DNA of 64,000 nt from Diphasiastrum complanatum. Its lineage: Eukaryota > Streptophyta > Lycopodiopsida > Lycopodiales > Lycopodiaceae. Location of the stretch: assembly GCA_029204225.1 (NCBI GenBank), contig CM055092.1, positions 23,193,005 to 23,257,004 on the forward strand, in the 5' to 3' direction. The notes under the pieces are model-generated. The model had not been told where the DNA came from and did no database searches. It worked only from the letters and a program-made list of their open reading frames with translations. Within the stretch, counting starts at the first letter, position 1, and each line of letters opens with the position of its first letter. Both the position numbers and the translations under genes were made by a program. Shown piece after piece: positions 33,101 through 44,568 of the stretch.

Positions 33101-33265
33101 GGTAGAGATGAATATGTGACTCACTGTTCAGGAATGCATACCTCATGTGAAAGCGAGAGTGAACACCACAGCAAAGACATCAAAAAGAGAAAGCGACAAA
33201 AGAAGGCTAACACATGAAGATTACACAAGGTTCTTCGATGGGGAACTTCGCTACACGGCCAAGGC

Positions 33266-33649
33266 TTGGAACAGATTGTGGATGCTGCAAGACAGTTGAA
33301 AAAAGAAGAAACTAGAAAGAAGTACCAACGACAGCGTCGACATCATCGGCGAGATGACTCATCTGATTCTGATTCAGATACCGGTTCGGAATCAGATAGT
33401 TCTTCAAGCTCAAAAGAGAGTTCATCTTATTCACATGATGGGAAACGGTCAAAGAAGCATAAGCAGAAAGTGAAAACTAGTGAGCCATTACCAACAGTCA
33501 TGAAAGATATTGTTACTACGGAATTTCACCAAGGAAACGTTTGTTTCTGCTGGAATTGAAATCAGGAAGGGCATTATATCAATGAATGTGCTAATGGCAC
33601 GTATTGTGTGATTTGTAATGCATATAACCACTGGACGAATGACTGCAAG
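33266..33649 (+). pseudogene. Gypsy nucleocapsid with two CCHC zinc knuckles, one broken by a stop
   Basis: A basic and serine-rich stretch (KYQRQRRHHRRDDSSDSDSD-type, 33320-33480) precedes two knuckles. The first (33548-33589) reads C-W-N-stop-N-Q-E-G-H-Y-I-N-E-C: the second cysteine codon of CX2CX4HX4C has become TGA at 33557-33559. The second knuckle (33605-33646) is intact, CVICNAYNHWTNDC. Two knuckles are less common than one in plant gypsy gag. Confidence 0.8.
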
Positions 33650-34340
33650 CAGTAAGATCTGCTGGAGCATTTGTAGTCCAAGCACACCAATGCACCAACC
33701 GCAAATGCAACAGCCCTAGCATCGGCAACCACCATTACAACCGATACCACCACAAATGCAGGTGTATCAAGGCCCTTATTATCAAGGGAATCAGAATGGC
33801 AAGTGTGTTACCGACCAGATCTACCAAATGTATTTGCAATTTTTGCAATCAGAGGAGTCACCATAATTTCAACTGTGGCATACCATCGGCAGTGTGTGGG
33901 GAACCTAGAAAGAGGATTGCCACCACCGCGTCTTAATAATCGTATCAATGATCAAGACATTGTGCAAAATCAACCTCAAAACCCGGGCGAGATGAATGCT
34001 TTTGAGCAACAGGCACTGGTGTAGCTGATTACAGTGGAAGAATCACCATTAACCGATGTACAAGCAGTGACTCAACACAAGGGTAAGGGAAATGCACCGA
34101 TTCAGGAGGAAGGTGTGGAAGACGTTGAACCAAGCATCAGTCGGGTTGTTAATCCCGATATTGGTTAGATGGCCAAAGTCACTCAAAATGTATTGGAACA
34201 ATTATAGCAACCATAGGGGCCAAATTCTCCCCGTGAGTTGGTAGATGTCGTGGTTGACCAGATTGCCGAATTTGTGCATAATTATAAATTTCAGGTTATA
34301 GTAGGCGGAATCCATACGATCAAACTTACCAGGATTTACG

Positions 34341-34740
34341 ATGTCGAAAGGACTTCCTCCTACGCCAGTCAATGCGATTGTTCAATCCATGGAACAAGAC
34401 ACTGTTCCTATATTGGAAGTGAATATTCAAGGATTGAATATCAAAGGAGTTCAAATCGATGGTGGTGCAGGGGTGCACATCATCTCGGAAGAAACTTATA
34501 GCAAATTAAAGAACATCACGCTGCATAAAATTAATTTGGTAATACATATGGCTAACCATACGTGCGATTCTCCAGCTGAGGAAATTCGGAAGATCCCTGT
34601 CTATATTAAGGGATTGCAGTTTCTGTTGAATTTTGTTGTCATGAGGTTGCCCATGGGTTCAGATGTCTATCTGGTCCTATTAGGCCGACCCTAGCTGCGA
34701 GCTGCTAAAGCAGTACATGGTTGGGCAACGAGCATTGCAA
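34341..34740 (+). pseudogene. Gypsy aspartic protease
   Basis: The frame contains VQIDGGAGVHIISEETYSKL: the catalytic Asp in the DGGA variant of DS/TGA is known from plant gypsy elements. It also contains MRLPMGSDVYLVLLGRP. TAG interrupts after LLGRP, where LLGRPWL is expected, so a tryptophan codon became a stop. LRAAKAVHGW follows in frame. Confidence 0.78.
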
Positions 34741-35239
34741 ACACATCAAGGGAGGTTGGATTCCACAGTTCGACCGGTGGGAGTTGAAACGGTTCAAGAA
34801 TTGTTGTTCCAAACAATGACGGAGGAATCTGAAGAGAATTTGTACTTCACGAGTCTATATCCGAATTTCATACCAGTGGGAGAAGCTCATTTATTTACAG
34901 TTATCAATCTATTTGTTGCAGAGGAAGTTAGAGCTGATTCCAAAGAATTATTGCAGAAGGATAAATAAGTGATAGCGTAGGATTCAACTGGAGAGCAATT
35001 TCCATAGAGTTTCTTGGCGATTATTGAAGAGTCCCGCACTGTGCAGTTACATCGTACTCAAGTCTCCATAGAAGAATTGATCAAGATTAATTTGGGGATG
35101 GAAGACAACCCAAAGCACGTACCAATTGGTGGGAATAATGACCCGGAGTTTATTCAACGAGCAACTGAATTATTCCAGAAGTAACACATGATCGATGTCA
35201 CCATTGATGCACAACCTATACGACAACAACGTTATAGGG

Positions 35240-35910
35240 TGAAGAGTCATAGCCGAAATAGAGAAACTTGTGAAAGTTGATTTTATATACGCTATTGACT
35301 ATATACCATGGTTAAGCCCCATTGTGATAGTACCCAAGAAGGACAGTAATCTACGGGTATGTGTGGATTACCGTAAGCTCATTTCATTCCGTGGGTCATG
35401 AGTGATACAGTTTCTTGGATGGGTTTAGTGGGTAGAATCAAATATAGATCACTGAGAAGGATACAGAGAAGACTGCTTTCATCATAGAATGGGGGGTGTA
35501 TGTCTATAAAGTAATGCCATTCAGATTAAAGAATTCACCAGCAGCTTTCCAGAAGGTTATGACAAAAGCATTTTATGATTACTTTGATAGGTTCATGAAA
35601 ATTTTCCTGGATGATTTTTGCTTATATGGTGATGTGAGGATCAACTGGATTATTTAGAAAAATGTTTTCAGTGGTGTTACGAGTTCGGAATAAGTTTGAA
35701 TCTAAACAAATGCACTTTCTGCATAAGACGTGGAGTTTTGCTTGGGCAAATCATTTCAAAAGAGGGTCTATCAATTGATCTAGCAAGGATAAAGGTGATT
35801 AAGAATATGCAGGTTCCAAAGTCTCCGAAAGAGATGCAATCCTTGGGAATGACGAGGTGTCATCGTCGTTACATTTACGCATATTCGGATAGAACTTGTG
35901 TTATATGAGG
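35240..35910 (+). pseudogene. Gypsy reverse transcriptase
   Basis: Read across frames: VDFIYAIDYIPWLSPIVIVP, KKDSNLRVCVDYRKL, FLDGF, DTEKTAFII, FRLKNSPAAFQKVM, KIFLDDFCLYGD (catalytic FLDD at 35604-35615), LNLNKCTFC and LLGQIISKEGLSID, then the connection KSPKEMQSLGMTRCHRRY. About 90 bp of the palm region is deleted near 35385, and several frames are shifted. Confidence 0.8.
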
Positions 35911-35939
35911 TTTTGACAAAAGGAGCGGTGTACTAAATC

Positions 35940-36545
35940 ACTATTAAGTGTTATAAAGCATTTAAGGATTTGGTTAACGCATTGGTGAATGCACCTATTC
36001 TTCAACCGCCAGATTGGAGTAAACCATTTCATGTGCACTGTGATGCTTCATAGGTAGCAGTTGGTTGCATATAAGTACAACCAAGAGAAGAGAAAGGATA
36101 TGATCATCCAGTATACTATGCAAGCAAGTAGCTAACGCCAACAGAGAGAATTATTCAACCACAGAAAGAGAGGCGTTGAGCTTAATTTTTGTGCTACGGA
36201 AATTTCATCATTTTTTATCTGATAATAAATTTATTGTTTATATGGATCATCAACCACTGTTGTACCTTATACATAAACCTGCAATTGTGGGTAGGATCGC
36301 ACATTGGATGATTTTGTTCCAAGAATTTGAGTTTGAAGTGCGAATTCGGCCTGGACGAGTGCATACTGTAGCCGATCAATCATCCCATATTGAAATGGGC
36401 AATGTGGAAGAAGGCATCGATGAAATGTCGGATGCACAGTTGTTTATGTCTGAATTAGTCAGTGATTCTTGGTACACTGGTCTGGTTAATTTTTTGACGC
36501 ATGGGACTTTTTCGAACCATTTTAAAAAATCTCAACGTTGTCAAT
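35940..36545 (+). pseudogene. Gypsy RNase H
   Basis: PFHVHCDAS (first catalytic Asp), YYASK, NYSTTEREAL (catalytic Glu), FIVYMDHQPLLYLI (catalytic Asp) and RIRPGRVHTVADQSS are readable in order. Stops replace a residue after DAS and after ASK. The element breaks at about 36545. Confidence 0.8.
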
Positions 36546-37016
36546 TGATTTGATGATCGAGATAAAAGCAGATTTCACATTTATCTGATGTAAAGGCCAA
36601 CAAAAATGTGAACCTAAAGCAACAAGTAGACGTAGAGTATTCCACTTACATACTGGTCCAAAGGTCTCCTCATAATCGACGCCTTTACTTTGTGTATAGC
36701 CTTTGATCACCAATCTTGCTTTGTGCTTTGATATACTTCATCTGCATGGTACGTAGTCCTGTATACCCATTTACAACCAATGGGTTTCTTGCCATAGTTC
36801 CACTAAGTTTCATGTGCTATGCTTAGCAATTGACTCCATCTCTTCTTCCATGGCCTTGACCCAAATGTCATCATCATTCGCTTCAACAAGTCGAAGGTTC
36901 TTTGCTTTGAATGATGCTAGATAAGAGAGCATAATTTGTTTCATACATGTCAAGTTGTGTCTTCTCTCTTGTTGATCTTCGCAGCTCTCCCTAGATAGAT
37001 GATTCAAGAAAGTCAT
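36545..37016 (-). pseudogene. Ty1/copia RT N-terminal fragment
   Basis: Minus strand, right to left: WVKAMEEEMESIAKHST, then ARLVIKGYTQSKGVDYEETF and WPLHQINVKSAF. These are the opening motifs of copia RT (KARLVAKGFTQ..GIDYEETF.P). QINVKSAF replaces QMDVKSAF, so the first catalytic Asp is lost. Cut at 36545 by the gypsy junction. This is a third copia lineage in the window. Confidence 0.78.
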
Positions 37017-38070
37017 CCATGTTGCGGCTCTCCATCAATCTCTCAACCACTTAAGGAGCTTCATGTCCGGTGATCGACTTCCTGTTGAAAATGTATCCCA
37101 TGGTACATCCTTCTCCTTGCATTTGTCACCTGTGACTTCAATCCTCACCAATAGAATGCAAATCATCCCTCATTGTCTTGATTCTGGTCATATAAGTCTG
37201 AATGTGCTCTCCTTGCTCCATTTGGGCACTATTCAAGTTTGCTTCAGAAACATAATCCTTGATGGATGGGAGGCACATAGTTTGAGTAGGTTGCTCGACT
37301 ACCCGTCAACCTCCTCTCGCTCTGAGAAGATCCAGTCTCTATAGCTCTTCAACCGATGTGTTTCACCTTTTCACGAGGGTCTCTCTGGCAGGAGTCCCTC
37401 CCTCCTGCATGATAATGCTAGTGCTACATTTCGGAATTCTCGGTGTTGTGGAGGTGGCGATGATGATGTCATGCCTCATGTAGTCTTGAGTCCATCACAT
37501 CCCTCTAGCAGGGCTTGTTGTAGGGAATTCTTACTTCGAGAAATAGTAACTCAGCAAGCAGTGTGCATGGCACATGATACTATGACTCATGCCACCCTCA
37601 TACTCACTCCTCGTATTTTTCCCTCTTCGACACGCCTACCCAAGACTTCAATTTTCCTATGGAGACTCCATGACACTATGATCCCTCTTGCTAGACCACT
37701 CTGCCCATTTTTTCTTCCATTCAGATTCAATGTCCATGGCCAAGATGAGGATGACTCAGCTGGATCTAATTAGGTGTTTCATTCTAGCACACGTATGTGA
37801 GAGTCCCGATTTAGTTTATAATATCTCTCTATACTTGGAATATTTATGCATCTATCCTTCATCACTCTTTAAGTGCATGAAAGGTAGCTCAAATATTTGC
37901 AAATATTTTTATTAACAATTATGAACAAACAATTTTTCTTACCAACTTCATAAGAAGTGGTGCAAAAGGCTCCTAGGGTTGGAGGGAGTCCATTTTTTGG
38001 GCATAAGGGAGCCAATACTGCCTTAATTTTTTTTTTTTTGGTATTTCCTCTCCCTTTGAATAGTCCTTGG
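37017..38070. other. Mostly non-coding; possible copia gag scrap
   Basis: The minus strand near 37270-37110 reads KDYVSEANLNSAQMEQGEHI and TRIKTMRDDLHSIGED, weakly like a copia gag, which would fit the RT fragment to its left. From 37290 to 38070 no recognisable gene; plus-strand ORFs there have no known motif. Confidence 0.35.
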
Positions 38071-38074
38071 AAAA

Positions 38075-38275
38075 TTGTTGTTTATGTTCCTGGATATATC
38101 CCTCGAAAAACACTCTTGGAAGATCAGTTTATTTGTCGAGGCACATACCAAGGTCCCTCGATATATCCCTCGTAACACACTAACTATGATCAGTCTACTA
38201 CCCGAGGGATATATCGGCCTCCCTCAATATATTCCTCAGAAGTCACTCACTCTCATCACAACATGAGGGATTTAT
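38075..38275. repeat. GATATATCCCTCG repeat cluster, CACTA-subterminal-like
   Basis: Five copies in both orientations of (c)gatatatccctcg within 200 bp: ggatatatccctcgaaaa, cctcgatatatccctcgt, cgagggatatatcgg, cctcaatatattcctcag, gagggatttatgg. Similar inverted short repeats flank the ends of some plant CACTA elements. No coding partner in this family is seen here. Confidence 0.45.
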
Positions 38276-38363
38276 GGAAAATAGTTGGAAAATTTTGAGG
38301 TTTAATCTAGATCCCAATGCGGTATCTCATTATTTACAAAATCAGAGGCCCTCAAATTTTTTT

Positions 38364-39274
38364 TCCGGCATTAAGCAATTATTTACAGGGATTACCAGCA
38401 TCCTAACTACAAAATACAGTTTTCGACCACACTTACTACCACTAATGTCCACTGTTCTTCCCCCCTTCAGATTTTTAGTCCCCTGAAAATCTATTTCAGC
38501 TAAGGTATTAAGAAGACATAAGGACATTAGTAAATGTAAAAAGTGAATTATTGTAGGAAAAAGTCTAAAACAATTTCATTTCTAATCTATAGCTGGGTTG
38601 AATCACTGATGCACAAAAATCATCTACTAGTATAAAAAATTGTACTAGTATGATTTTTTGCATACAATTCATCGTAGGATTTTAACTAGAAATGAAATAA
38701 GTTTGTTACTTTTGATCATTTCCTATCAATTACAAATTTTCCAATAAAATCGGACCGTTTCTTCTTTTTATTGACTAGTTTGGCATTACTTCGTCCATGT
38801 TGAACAAAATTATCCAAACTTGGAATATGAAATTACATGAATGGAAATTCTACCAATAGGATTTCAATAACTCTTAAAATGTATCCAACCATATTTCATT
38901 GCTCAGATAAAGAGTTCTATCACCACTCATTCAAGCTGGCTAATTCATATTGTTTGACGGTTTTAAACTCAATTTTGACAAGTATCTCACACAAACGTTC
39001 ACTTGACCCATTTCTAATGATCAGTACCGATTCAAAATATATCAAACAAGTAACCAATTTTCAATTTTGACCAAATATGAAATTCAAGAGAAAAGGGAAA
39101 AATTCAATTTTAATTTTCAATCTGGGGGTTCCTTACTCCAAAAGTTAAAATGACATTATAGTAAAAACTGCAGGCAAATTAATTGTGGTTCCTTCTGCCA
39201 ATTTTAAATCATCTGTAACCGAGAAATAATTTAGCCTTAGTGAAAACACTGTGACTAACTCTAAATGATAAATT
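38364..39274. other. Non-coding, duplicate of 9489-10391
   Basis: Same content as copy 1; no gene. Ends with the TSD aaatt at 39270-39274. Confidence 0.45.
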
Positions 39275-39283
39275 TGTGAAAAG

Positions 39284-39938
39284 TGTGAAAAATACAGATC
39301 CTAAGTGGATCTAAACTCCAAGATCATTGGCTTGAATGCTTGCACTCCAAACTACATAAGCTAGGAATTGGCAACACATTCTATGCTACCTAGAATGCAA
39401 AGAACTTGATCAAAAAGCATTTATCACAAATGGAAACTTCCATAAACATCAAGTGCGGCCCAAAATAGCATTATACAGTCCATAATACATCAGCCTATCA
39501 CTTTTGGAAAGCACCTAAGATCATACACAATAGCTTGAAGACAATACACACAACAATGCTCTCAATGGAGGAAGAAACAATGACAATGATCTATTGATCT
39601 CAATGAAGCATACAAAAGGTTTCTCCAACCTGTTCTCCACGACTTCCCTACTATTTATGGATGAGGAAGATGACTCTCTCTCCTCTCTCTAGAAGGTACT
39701 TGACCCTAGATATTCCCTATATAGGAAAAATAGCTAAAAATGGCTTATATGACCAAAATACATCAAAATGGTCTCATTTTGAAGGGTATGAAGTTTGACA
39801 CTTCATCATACTGAAAAAATACAGTAAATAAAAACATTGTGGCCTGGTTCACACGTGCAAAACTCCAGAACCAAAACTATTTACAATTTTAGCCAATTTA
39901 GGTCTCAAACTAGCTAGGAAATGTTGACAATTTTCACA
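39284..39938 (-). repeat. 3' LTR of the young copia element
   Basis: 655 bp, element-sense 3' LTR. The polyprotein stop codon TGA (39936-39934) lies inside it. Confidence 0.96.
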
Positions 39939-42900
39939 CTCCCTCTTCAACATTGGATGCTAGTTTCAACATAGTCTTTGAGCACATTCCAAGATTAGAT
40001 CTATGCATTAAATATAGGTCCTTTCCCAATGGTTTGGTGAAGATATCAGCCACACACTCCTTTGAAGAGACATGTTGAAGCTCCACCTCTTTGGCAATGA
40101 CTTGATCTCTCACAAAATGGTGAGCAATCTCAATGTGCTTGCTCCTTGCATGAAAAACAGGATTGCTTGCCAAGCTTTGGGCTGAAAGGTTATCACAAAG
40201 TATGATTGGAGTCTTCTCTGGTTCCAGCAAGTGAAGATCCAATAACATCCTCTTGATCCAAAGAATCTCCTTGGTGCATGTTGTTAATGCCTTGTACTCG
40301 GCTTCGGTGGAAGATAGAGAGATAGTTGGTTGCTTCTTTGATAGCCATGAGACCACTCCATCTCCAAGATAGATTGCAAAGGCACTTGTTGACTTCCTAT
40401 CCATTTGATCACCTGCAAAATCTGAATCTGAAAATCCACAAAGGTTAGGTGTAGTACCTCCATACAAGATGCCAAAATCTCTAGATCCCGAGATGTATCT
40501 AAGTACTCTCTTTCCTAGCTTCCAATAAGCCTCACTAGGATCTTGCATAAATTGACTTAGTTTACCAACCACAAAGCTTAGATCAGGTCTTGTGATGGTT
40601 AACCATATAAGAGATCCTATTAGCTTTCTATAGAGAGTAATGTCCTTGAAGGATCTTTCATTACTTCTTGTAGTTAGCTTTACATTTGATTCCATAGGAG
40701 TAGAAACAACTTTACAATCTTCCATATGAAACCTTTTTAGAATAGAGTTAACATACTTTTCTTGACATATGAATGTAGATTTAGAAGTTCTAATAATCTC
40801 TATTCCTAAGATATAATGAAGTTTACCAAGATCTTGAATTTCAAACTCTCTTTTGAGTGCCATCTTGATTTCATCTATATCTAGATTGTTACCACCACTT
40901 AAGATAATGTCATCAACATAGATCAAAAGTAAGGTGATATCATTTTCATTCAATCTAAAGTAGAGAGAATGATCATACTCACTCATAACAAAGTTTTGAG
41001 AAAGTAAGAAGGAATTGAGCTTAGCATACCAACTCCTTGGTGCTTGCTTTAGCCCATACAAACTCTTTTGGAGATAGCACACATGATTAGGCTCTTCATG
41101 TGAAACATAGCCCTCGGGTTGCTCCATGTAAATATCTTCTTCAAGATCACCATTCAAGAAGGCATTAGTAACATCCATTTGCCACATATCCCAATCATAA
41201 AGAGTTGCAAGAGAGATTAGGATTCGAATAGTTACCATCTTTGCCACGGGTGCAAAGGTCTCATCATAGTCAATACCATATTCTTGAGCATACCCCTTTG
41301 CCACCAACCTTGCCTTGTACTTGTTGATTGATCCATCTTGATTTGTCTTGATCTTGAAGATCCACTTACAACCAATTGCCTTCTTGTCCTTTGGAAGCTT
41401 TACCAACCTCCATGTGTTGCTTTTGATGAGTGCTTGATGCTCATGATCCATGGCTTGGATCCATTCCTTCTTTTGAATTGCTTCACCTACACAAGTTGGT
41501 TCATCAAAAGAGGTAAGAAAAGCAAAGTTAGAGTTGTCCACCACTTGCTTTCCTTTTTCATCATAGGTTAGCCTTGATGGCTTAGCCCTTTGCCTTTGAG
41601 TCTTCCTTGAAGTTTGCTTTGGAGTGGCATCTCCATCTTCATCCAAGACATCTTGCACATCATGATGATTAGTAGGCACATCAACATCAACATCAACAAC
41701 ATTGGAAACATTCTCTTCATGAAAGATGACATCCCTACTTATGACAACTTTCTTTGTAGAAGGAATGTACACTTTGTAAGCCTTGCTTACTTCACTATAG
41801 CCAACAAACACACCCTTCTTTGATGAAGGATCTTCTTTAGTTCTATCATCAAGTGTGATATTGACAAAACATGTACATCCAAAGATCCTACAATGCTTGA
41901 CACTCGGCCTTCTACCATAAAGAACCTCATGAGGAGTTTTACCATCCAAGGAAGCACTTGTCCATCTATTACATAGATAGTTAGCACATGCTAAAGCTTC
42001 CCCCCAAAAAGACTTAGCAAGATTAGCATGTAGTCTCATTGCCTTGGCACATTCACAAAGGGTTCTATTCTTCCTCTCGGCCACTCCATTCTGTTGTGGA
42101 GTCCTAGGACTAGACATCTCCCTCTTAATCCCATGTGCTATACAAAAGTCTTTGAACCTATTTGAGGTGTATTCCCCTCCATTATCAGATCTTAAGCATT
42201 TGATCTTTGTATTGAATTGGTTTTCCATTTCATTCTTGAACTTGACAAATGCAGCAAACACTTCATCCTTACTTTTAAGAAGATAGATCCAAGTATACCT
42301 ACTAAAGTCATCAATGAAAGTTGCATACATCTTTGCCCCACCATTGCTAGTTGTACTAGAAGAATGAATATCAGAATGCACAAGTTGAAAAGCTTCTTTA
42401 GATCTAGAAGTAGATCTAGAATAAGCAAGTCTATGAGATTTGGACAAGGCACAATGTTCACAAACACTATTGTTTGCAACAAGACTTTTAGGGAGACCAA
42501 GAACAAGCTCTTTCTTTGCCATTACCTCCAAAGATTTGAAGTTGGGATGGCCCAACCTCTTGTGCCAAACTTCTTGGTTTGTCAATTGCTCCCTAGCCAT
42601 ACATCCTTCATGATTAGAGATCACACATGCATCAAGCTTGAAAAGTTTACCATGCCTCCTACCTTGAGCAATCAAGGATCCACATTTACTTATCAAACAT
42701 GCATCTCCAATGAACTCCACATCAAGTCCTTTGTCAATCATTTGACTTACACTAAGCAAATTCTTAGTGATTGAAGGAATGTACAAAACATTTTCAAGAT
42801 TTGCTTTCCTATTTGTTGAAAGGGAAATAGGAATAGTGCCTATGCCTTTGATGTCACATTGACCATCATTTGCAGTGTAGATGATGTTACCTTCTCCCTC

Positions 42901-43887
42901 ATAAGACAATAAGGATGTAAAGTATTCCTTATGTCTTGTCATGTGAGATGAGGCTCCACTATCAATCCACCAAGGATCATTATCATCTATGTTGGCTAAC
43001 AAACTTGAAGTCATAACAAGTGATTCACATGTGTTATGTTCTTCCTCATCTATTGTAAGATTTCCTTGCCTCTCTCCTTGCTCTCTTTTCTTCTTATAAC
43101 ATTCATTTGCAAAATGACCTTTTATCCCACAATAAAAGCACTTGAACTTTGACTTATTGTTCTTAGTAGAAGAGGAAGAGGAAGAGTGATCATCATGATC
43201 AAAGTTACCACCTTTGGACCATTTCCCTTTGCCTTTACCTTTGCCCTTGAATTTGCCTTTTGTGAAGAAAGCCTCTTCACCTCCACCTTGCAAGGATGCA
43301 CCATCAAGCTTTGATTGCAACCTATGTTCTTCAGCCAATAAGATTTCTTGCAAGTTAACCACACTTGGCAAGACTCTTTGAATGGCAAAACTTTGCACAA
43401 GGTTAGCATGTTCATTTAGCAAACCATTCAACATAACTTGGACTATTTCACCATCTTTTATGTTCTCATCAATGCATGCTAAATCATCACTTAGGGACTT
43501 AACTCTCAAGATAAATGCATGAGCACCTTCACCCTCTCTTTGCCTACTAGAAAATATTTGTCTCCTTAGGGTCAATACCCTAGATGTGGACTTTGATTCA
43601 AAGAGCTTCTTTAAGGCATTCCATGCCTCACTTGCACTTTGACACTTTCCAACTTCCTTGAGAAGTTCATTTGTAACATTCATTTTAATGATATGAAGAG
43701 CCCTTTTGGCCTTCTTATCAAACCTTTGTTGCTCTTGAAGTGTGAGAGGTCTCTCTTCAATTTCTGCAACTATGTCCATGAGTTCATTCAACTCAAGTAA
43801 GGACTCCATCCTCACTTTCCAAGTAGAGTAGTTTGATGAACTCAACCTTTCACTAGACTCTAGCATGATCCCACCATTGGAAGCCAT
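39934..43887 (-). CDS. Copia Gag-Pol polyprotein, intact (1,317 aa)
   Basis: A single open frame from MASNGG to VEEGV. Gag (UBN2 type) covers about residues 1-195, and a glycine/lysine-rich stretch 200-226 follows. The zinc knuckle CFYCGIKGHFANEC is at 250-263. The aspartic protease site WWIDSGASSHMT has its Asp at 309. Integrase has a zinc finger H442/H447/C476/C479 and a D506-D568-E604 triad with the canonical 35-residue D-E spacing (HSD, RSDNGGEY, NGVAERKNRT). RT has D905 (WQMDVTNAF) and YVDD at 990-993. RNase H has D1154, E1195 and D1232, then SKHIEIAHHFVRDQV and ADIFTKPL. No frameshift or stop separates gag from pol, so gag dosage must be set by splicing, processing or unequal stability, as proposed for other single-ORF plant copias. 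The product would make virus-like particles, copy the RNA to cDNA and integrate it. The stop codon is supplied by the LTR. Confidence 0.97.
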   Translation of the reverse strand: MASNGGIMLESSERLSSSNYSTWKVRMESLLELNELMDIVAEIEERPLTLQEQQRFDKKAKRALHIIKMNVTNELLKEVGKCQSASEAWNALKKLFESKSTSRVLTLRRQIFSSRQREGEGAHAFILRVKSLSDDLACIDENIKDGEIVQVMLNGLLNEHANLVQSFAIQRVLPSVVNLQEILLAEEHRLQSKLDGASLQGGGEEAFFTKGKFKGKGKGKGKWSKGGNFDHDDHSSSSSSTKNNKSKFKCFYCGIKGHFANECYKKKREQGERQGNLTIDEEEHNTCESLVMTSSLLANIDDNDPWWIDSGASSHMTRHKEYFTSLLSYEGEGNIIYTANDGQCDIKGIGTIPISLSTNRKANLENVLYIPSITKNLLSVSQMIDKGLDVEFIGDACLISKCGSLIAQGRRHGKLFKLDACVISNHEGCMAREQLTNQEVWHKRLGHPNFKSLEVMAKKELVLGLPKSLVANNSVCEHCALSKSHRLAYSRSTSRSKEAFQLVHSDIHSSSTTSNGGAKMYATFIDDFSRYTWIYLLKSKDEVFAAFVKFKNEMENQFNTKIKCLRSDNGGEYTSNRFKDFCIAHGIKREMSSPRTPQQNGVAERKNRTLCECAKAMRLHANLAKSFWGEALACANYLCNRWTSASLDGKTPHEVLYGRRPSVKHCRIFGCTCFVNITLDDRTKEDPSSKKGVFVGYSEVSKAYKVYIPSTKKVVISRDVIFHEENVSNVVDVDVDVPTNHHDVQDVLDEDGDATPKQTSRKTQRQRAKPSRLTYDEKGKQVVDNSNFAFLTSFDEPTCVGEAIQKKEWIQAMDHEHQALIKSNTWRLVKLPKDKKAIGCKWIFKIKTNQDGSINKYKARLVAKGYAQEYGIDYDETFAPVAKMVTIRILISLATLYDWDMWQMDVTNAFLNGDLEEDIYMEQPEGYVSHEEPNHVCYLQKSLYGLKQAPRSWYAKLNSFLLSQNFVMSEYDHSLYFRLNENDITLLLIYVDDIILSGGNNLDIDEIKMALKREFEIQDLGKLHYILGIEIIRTSKSTFICQEKYVNSILKRFHMEDCKVVSTPMESNVKLTTRSNERSFKDITLYRKLIGSLIWLTITRPDLSFVVGKLSQFMQDPSEAYWKLGKRVLRYISGSRDFGILYGGTTPNLCGFSDSDFAGDQMDRKSTSAFAIYLGDGVVSWLSKKQPTISLSSTEAEYKALTTCTKEILWIKRMLLDLHLLEPEKTPIILCDNLSAQSLASNPVFHARSKHIEIAHHFVRDQVIAKEVELQHVSSKECVADIFTKPLGKDLYLMHRSNLGMCSKTMLKLASNVEEGV
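39939..39950 (-). other. Polypurine tract of the young copia
   Basis: TTGAAGAGGGAG on the minus strand, directly before the 3' LTR. It would prime plus-strand cDNA. It is also read as codons VEEG of the polyprotein. Confidence 0.88.
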
Positions 43888-44568
43888 GATTCTAATGTTT
43901 CTTCAACTTTTAGGTTCTGTCCTAAAGCACTTAGCACTCACTTTTCTCTCAACAAATGATAGATAAAGAGATCTATGAAGATTTAGGACCCTAAAACACT
44001 TCTATCTTGAACCTAGATGGTTTCCAAGCATAGAAAGGAAGATTGAAACACATGCAACACTTTGCACACACTAAGAATGGATTACAAAATCAAACCAACC
44101 TGAACACACTCTTGCTTAAGCTCTCAAACTTTCCAGCAAGTGACCAAATCAAGTTATGTTGTGAAGAGTTACTTGCATTCTTAGAAAATACCCAAAACTA
44201 GGATGCCAAGATTACCTAGTAATGAACAAACTTGATCAACATATGATCAACACACTAAGATATTGATTCAACCTGTAAAACTACATGTAAACCACACTTC
44301 TAAAAGTTTATAAACTCCAGCAAGTGATAAATACAAGATTTAGAGGTGAATGAATGAGCACACTTAGTGAATCACAAGACTAGCTTCACTATCTTGTCAA
44401 ATCTTGGTGTTTAGATGTAGATCTAAGATCACTTCACATGAGAATGTTCCTCAACCTGTTAAGAACCTGAAAACACACTTGCATAATGGTTAACACCTTC
44501 CAGCAAATGCTCCAATCAAATTACATAAGGAGAGTTACTTACATGCTCAACAAAGTACACCAAAATTT

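Larger units (their letters stand above)
31504..36545 (+). mobile_element. Ty3/gypsy retrotransposon interior, decayed
   Basis: Plus-strand gag, nucleocapsid, protease, RT and RNase H follow in the standard gypsy order over 5 kb, with many stops and frameshifts. No LTRs were found. The right end breaks off after RNase H, where a minus-strand copia fragment begins, so integrase is missing. It is the same gag family as 18420-19740 and 55344-56700. Confidence 0.85.

Noticed and set aside
42217-42774. 185-codon plus-strand ORF, and other plus-strand ORFs between 41338 and 42286
   Set aside because: They lie wholly antisense to the intact copia integrase/RT coding region and have no family motifs; they are shadows of the polyprotein.
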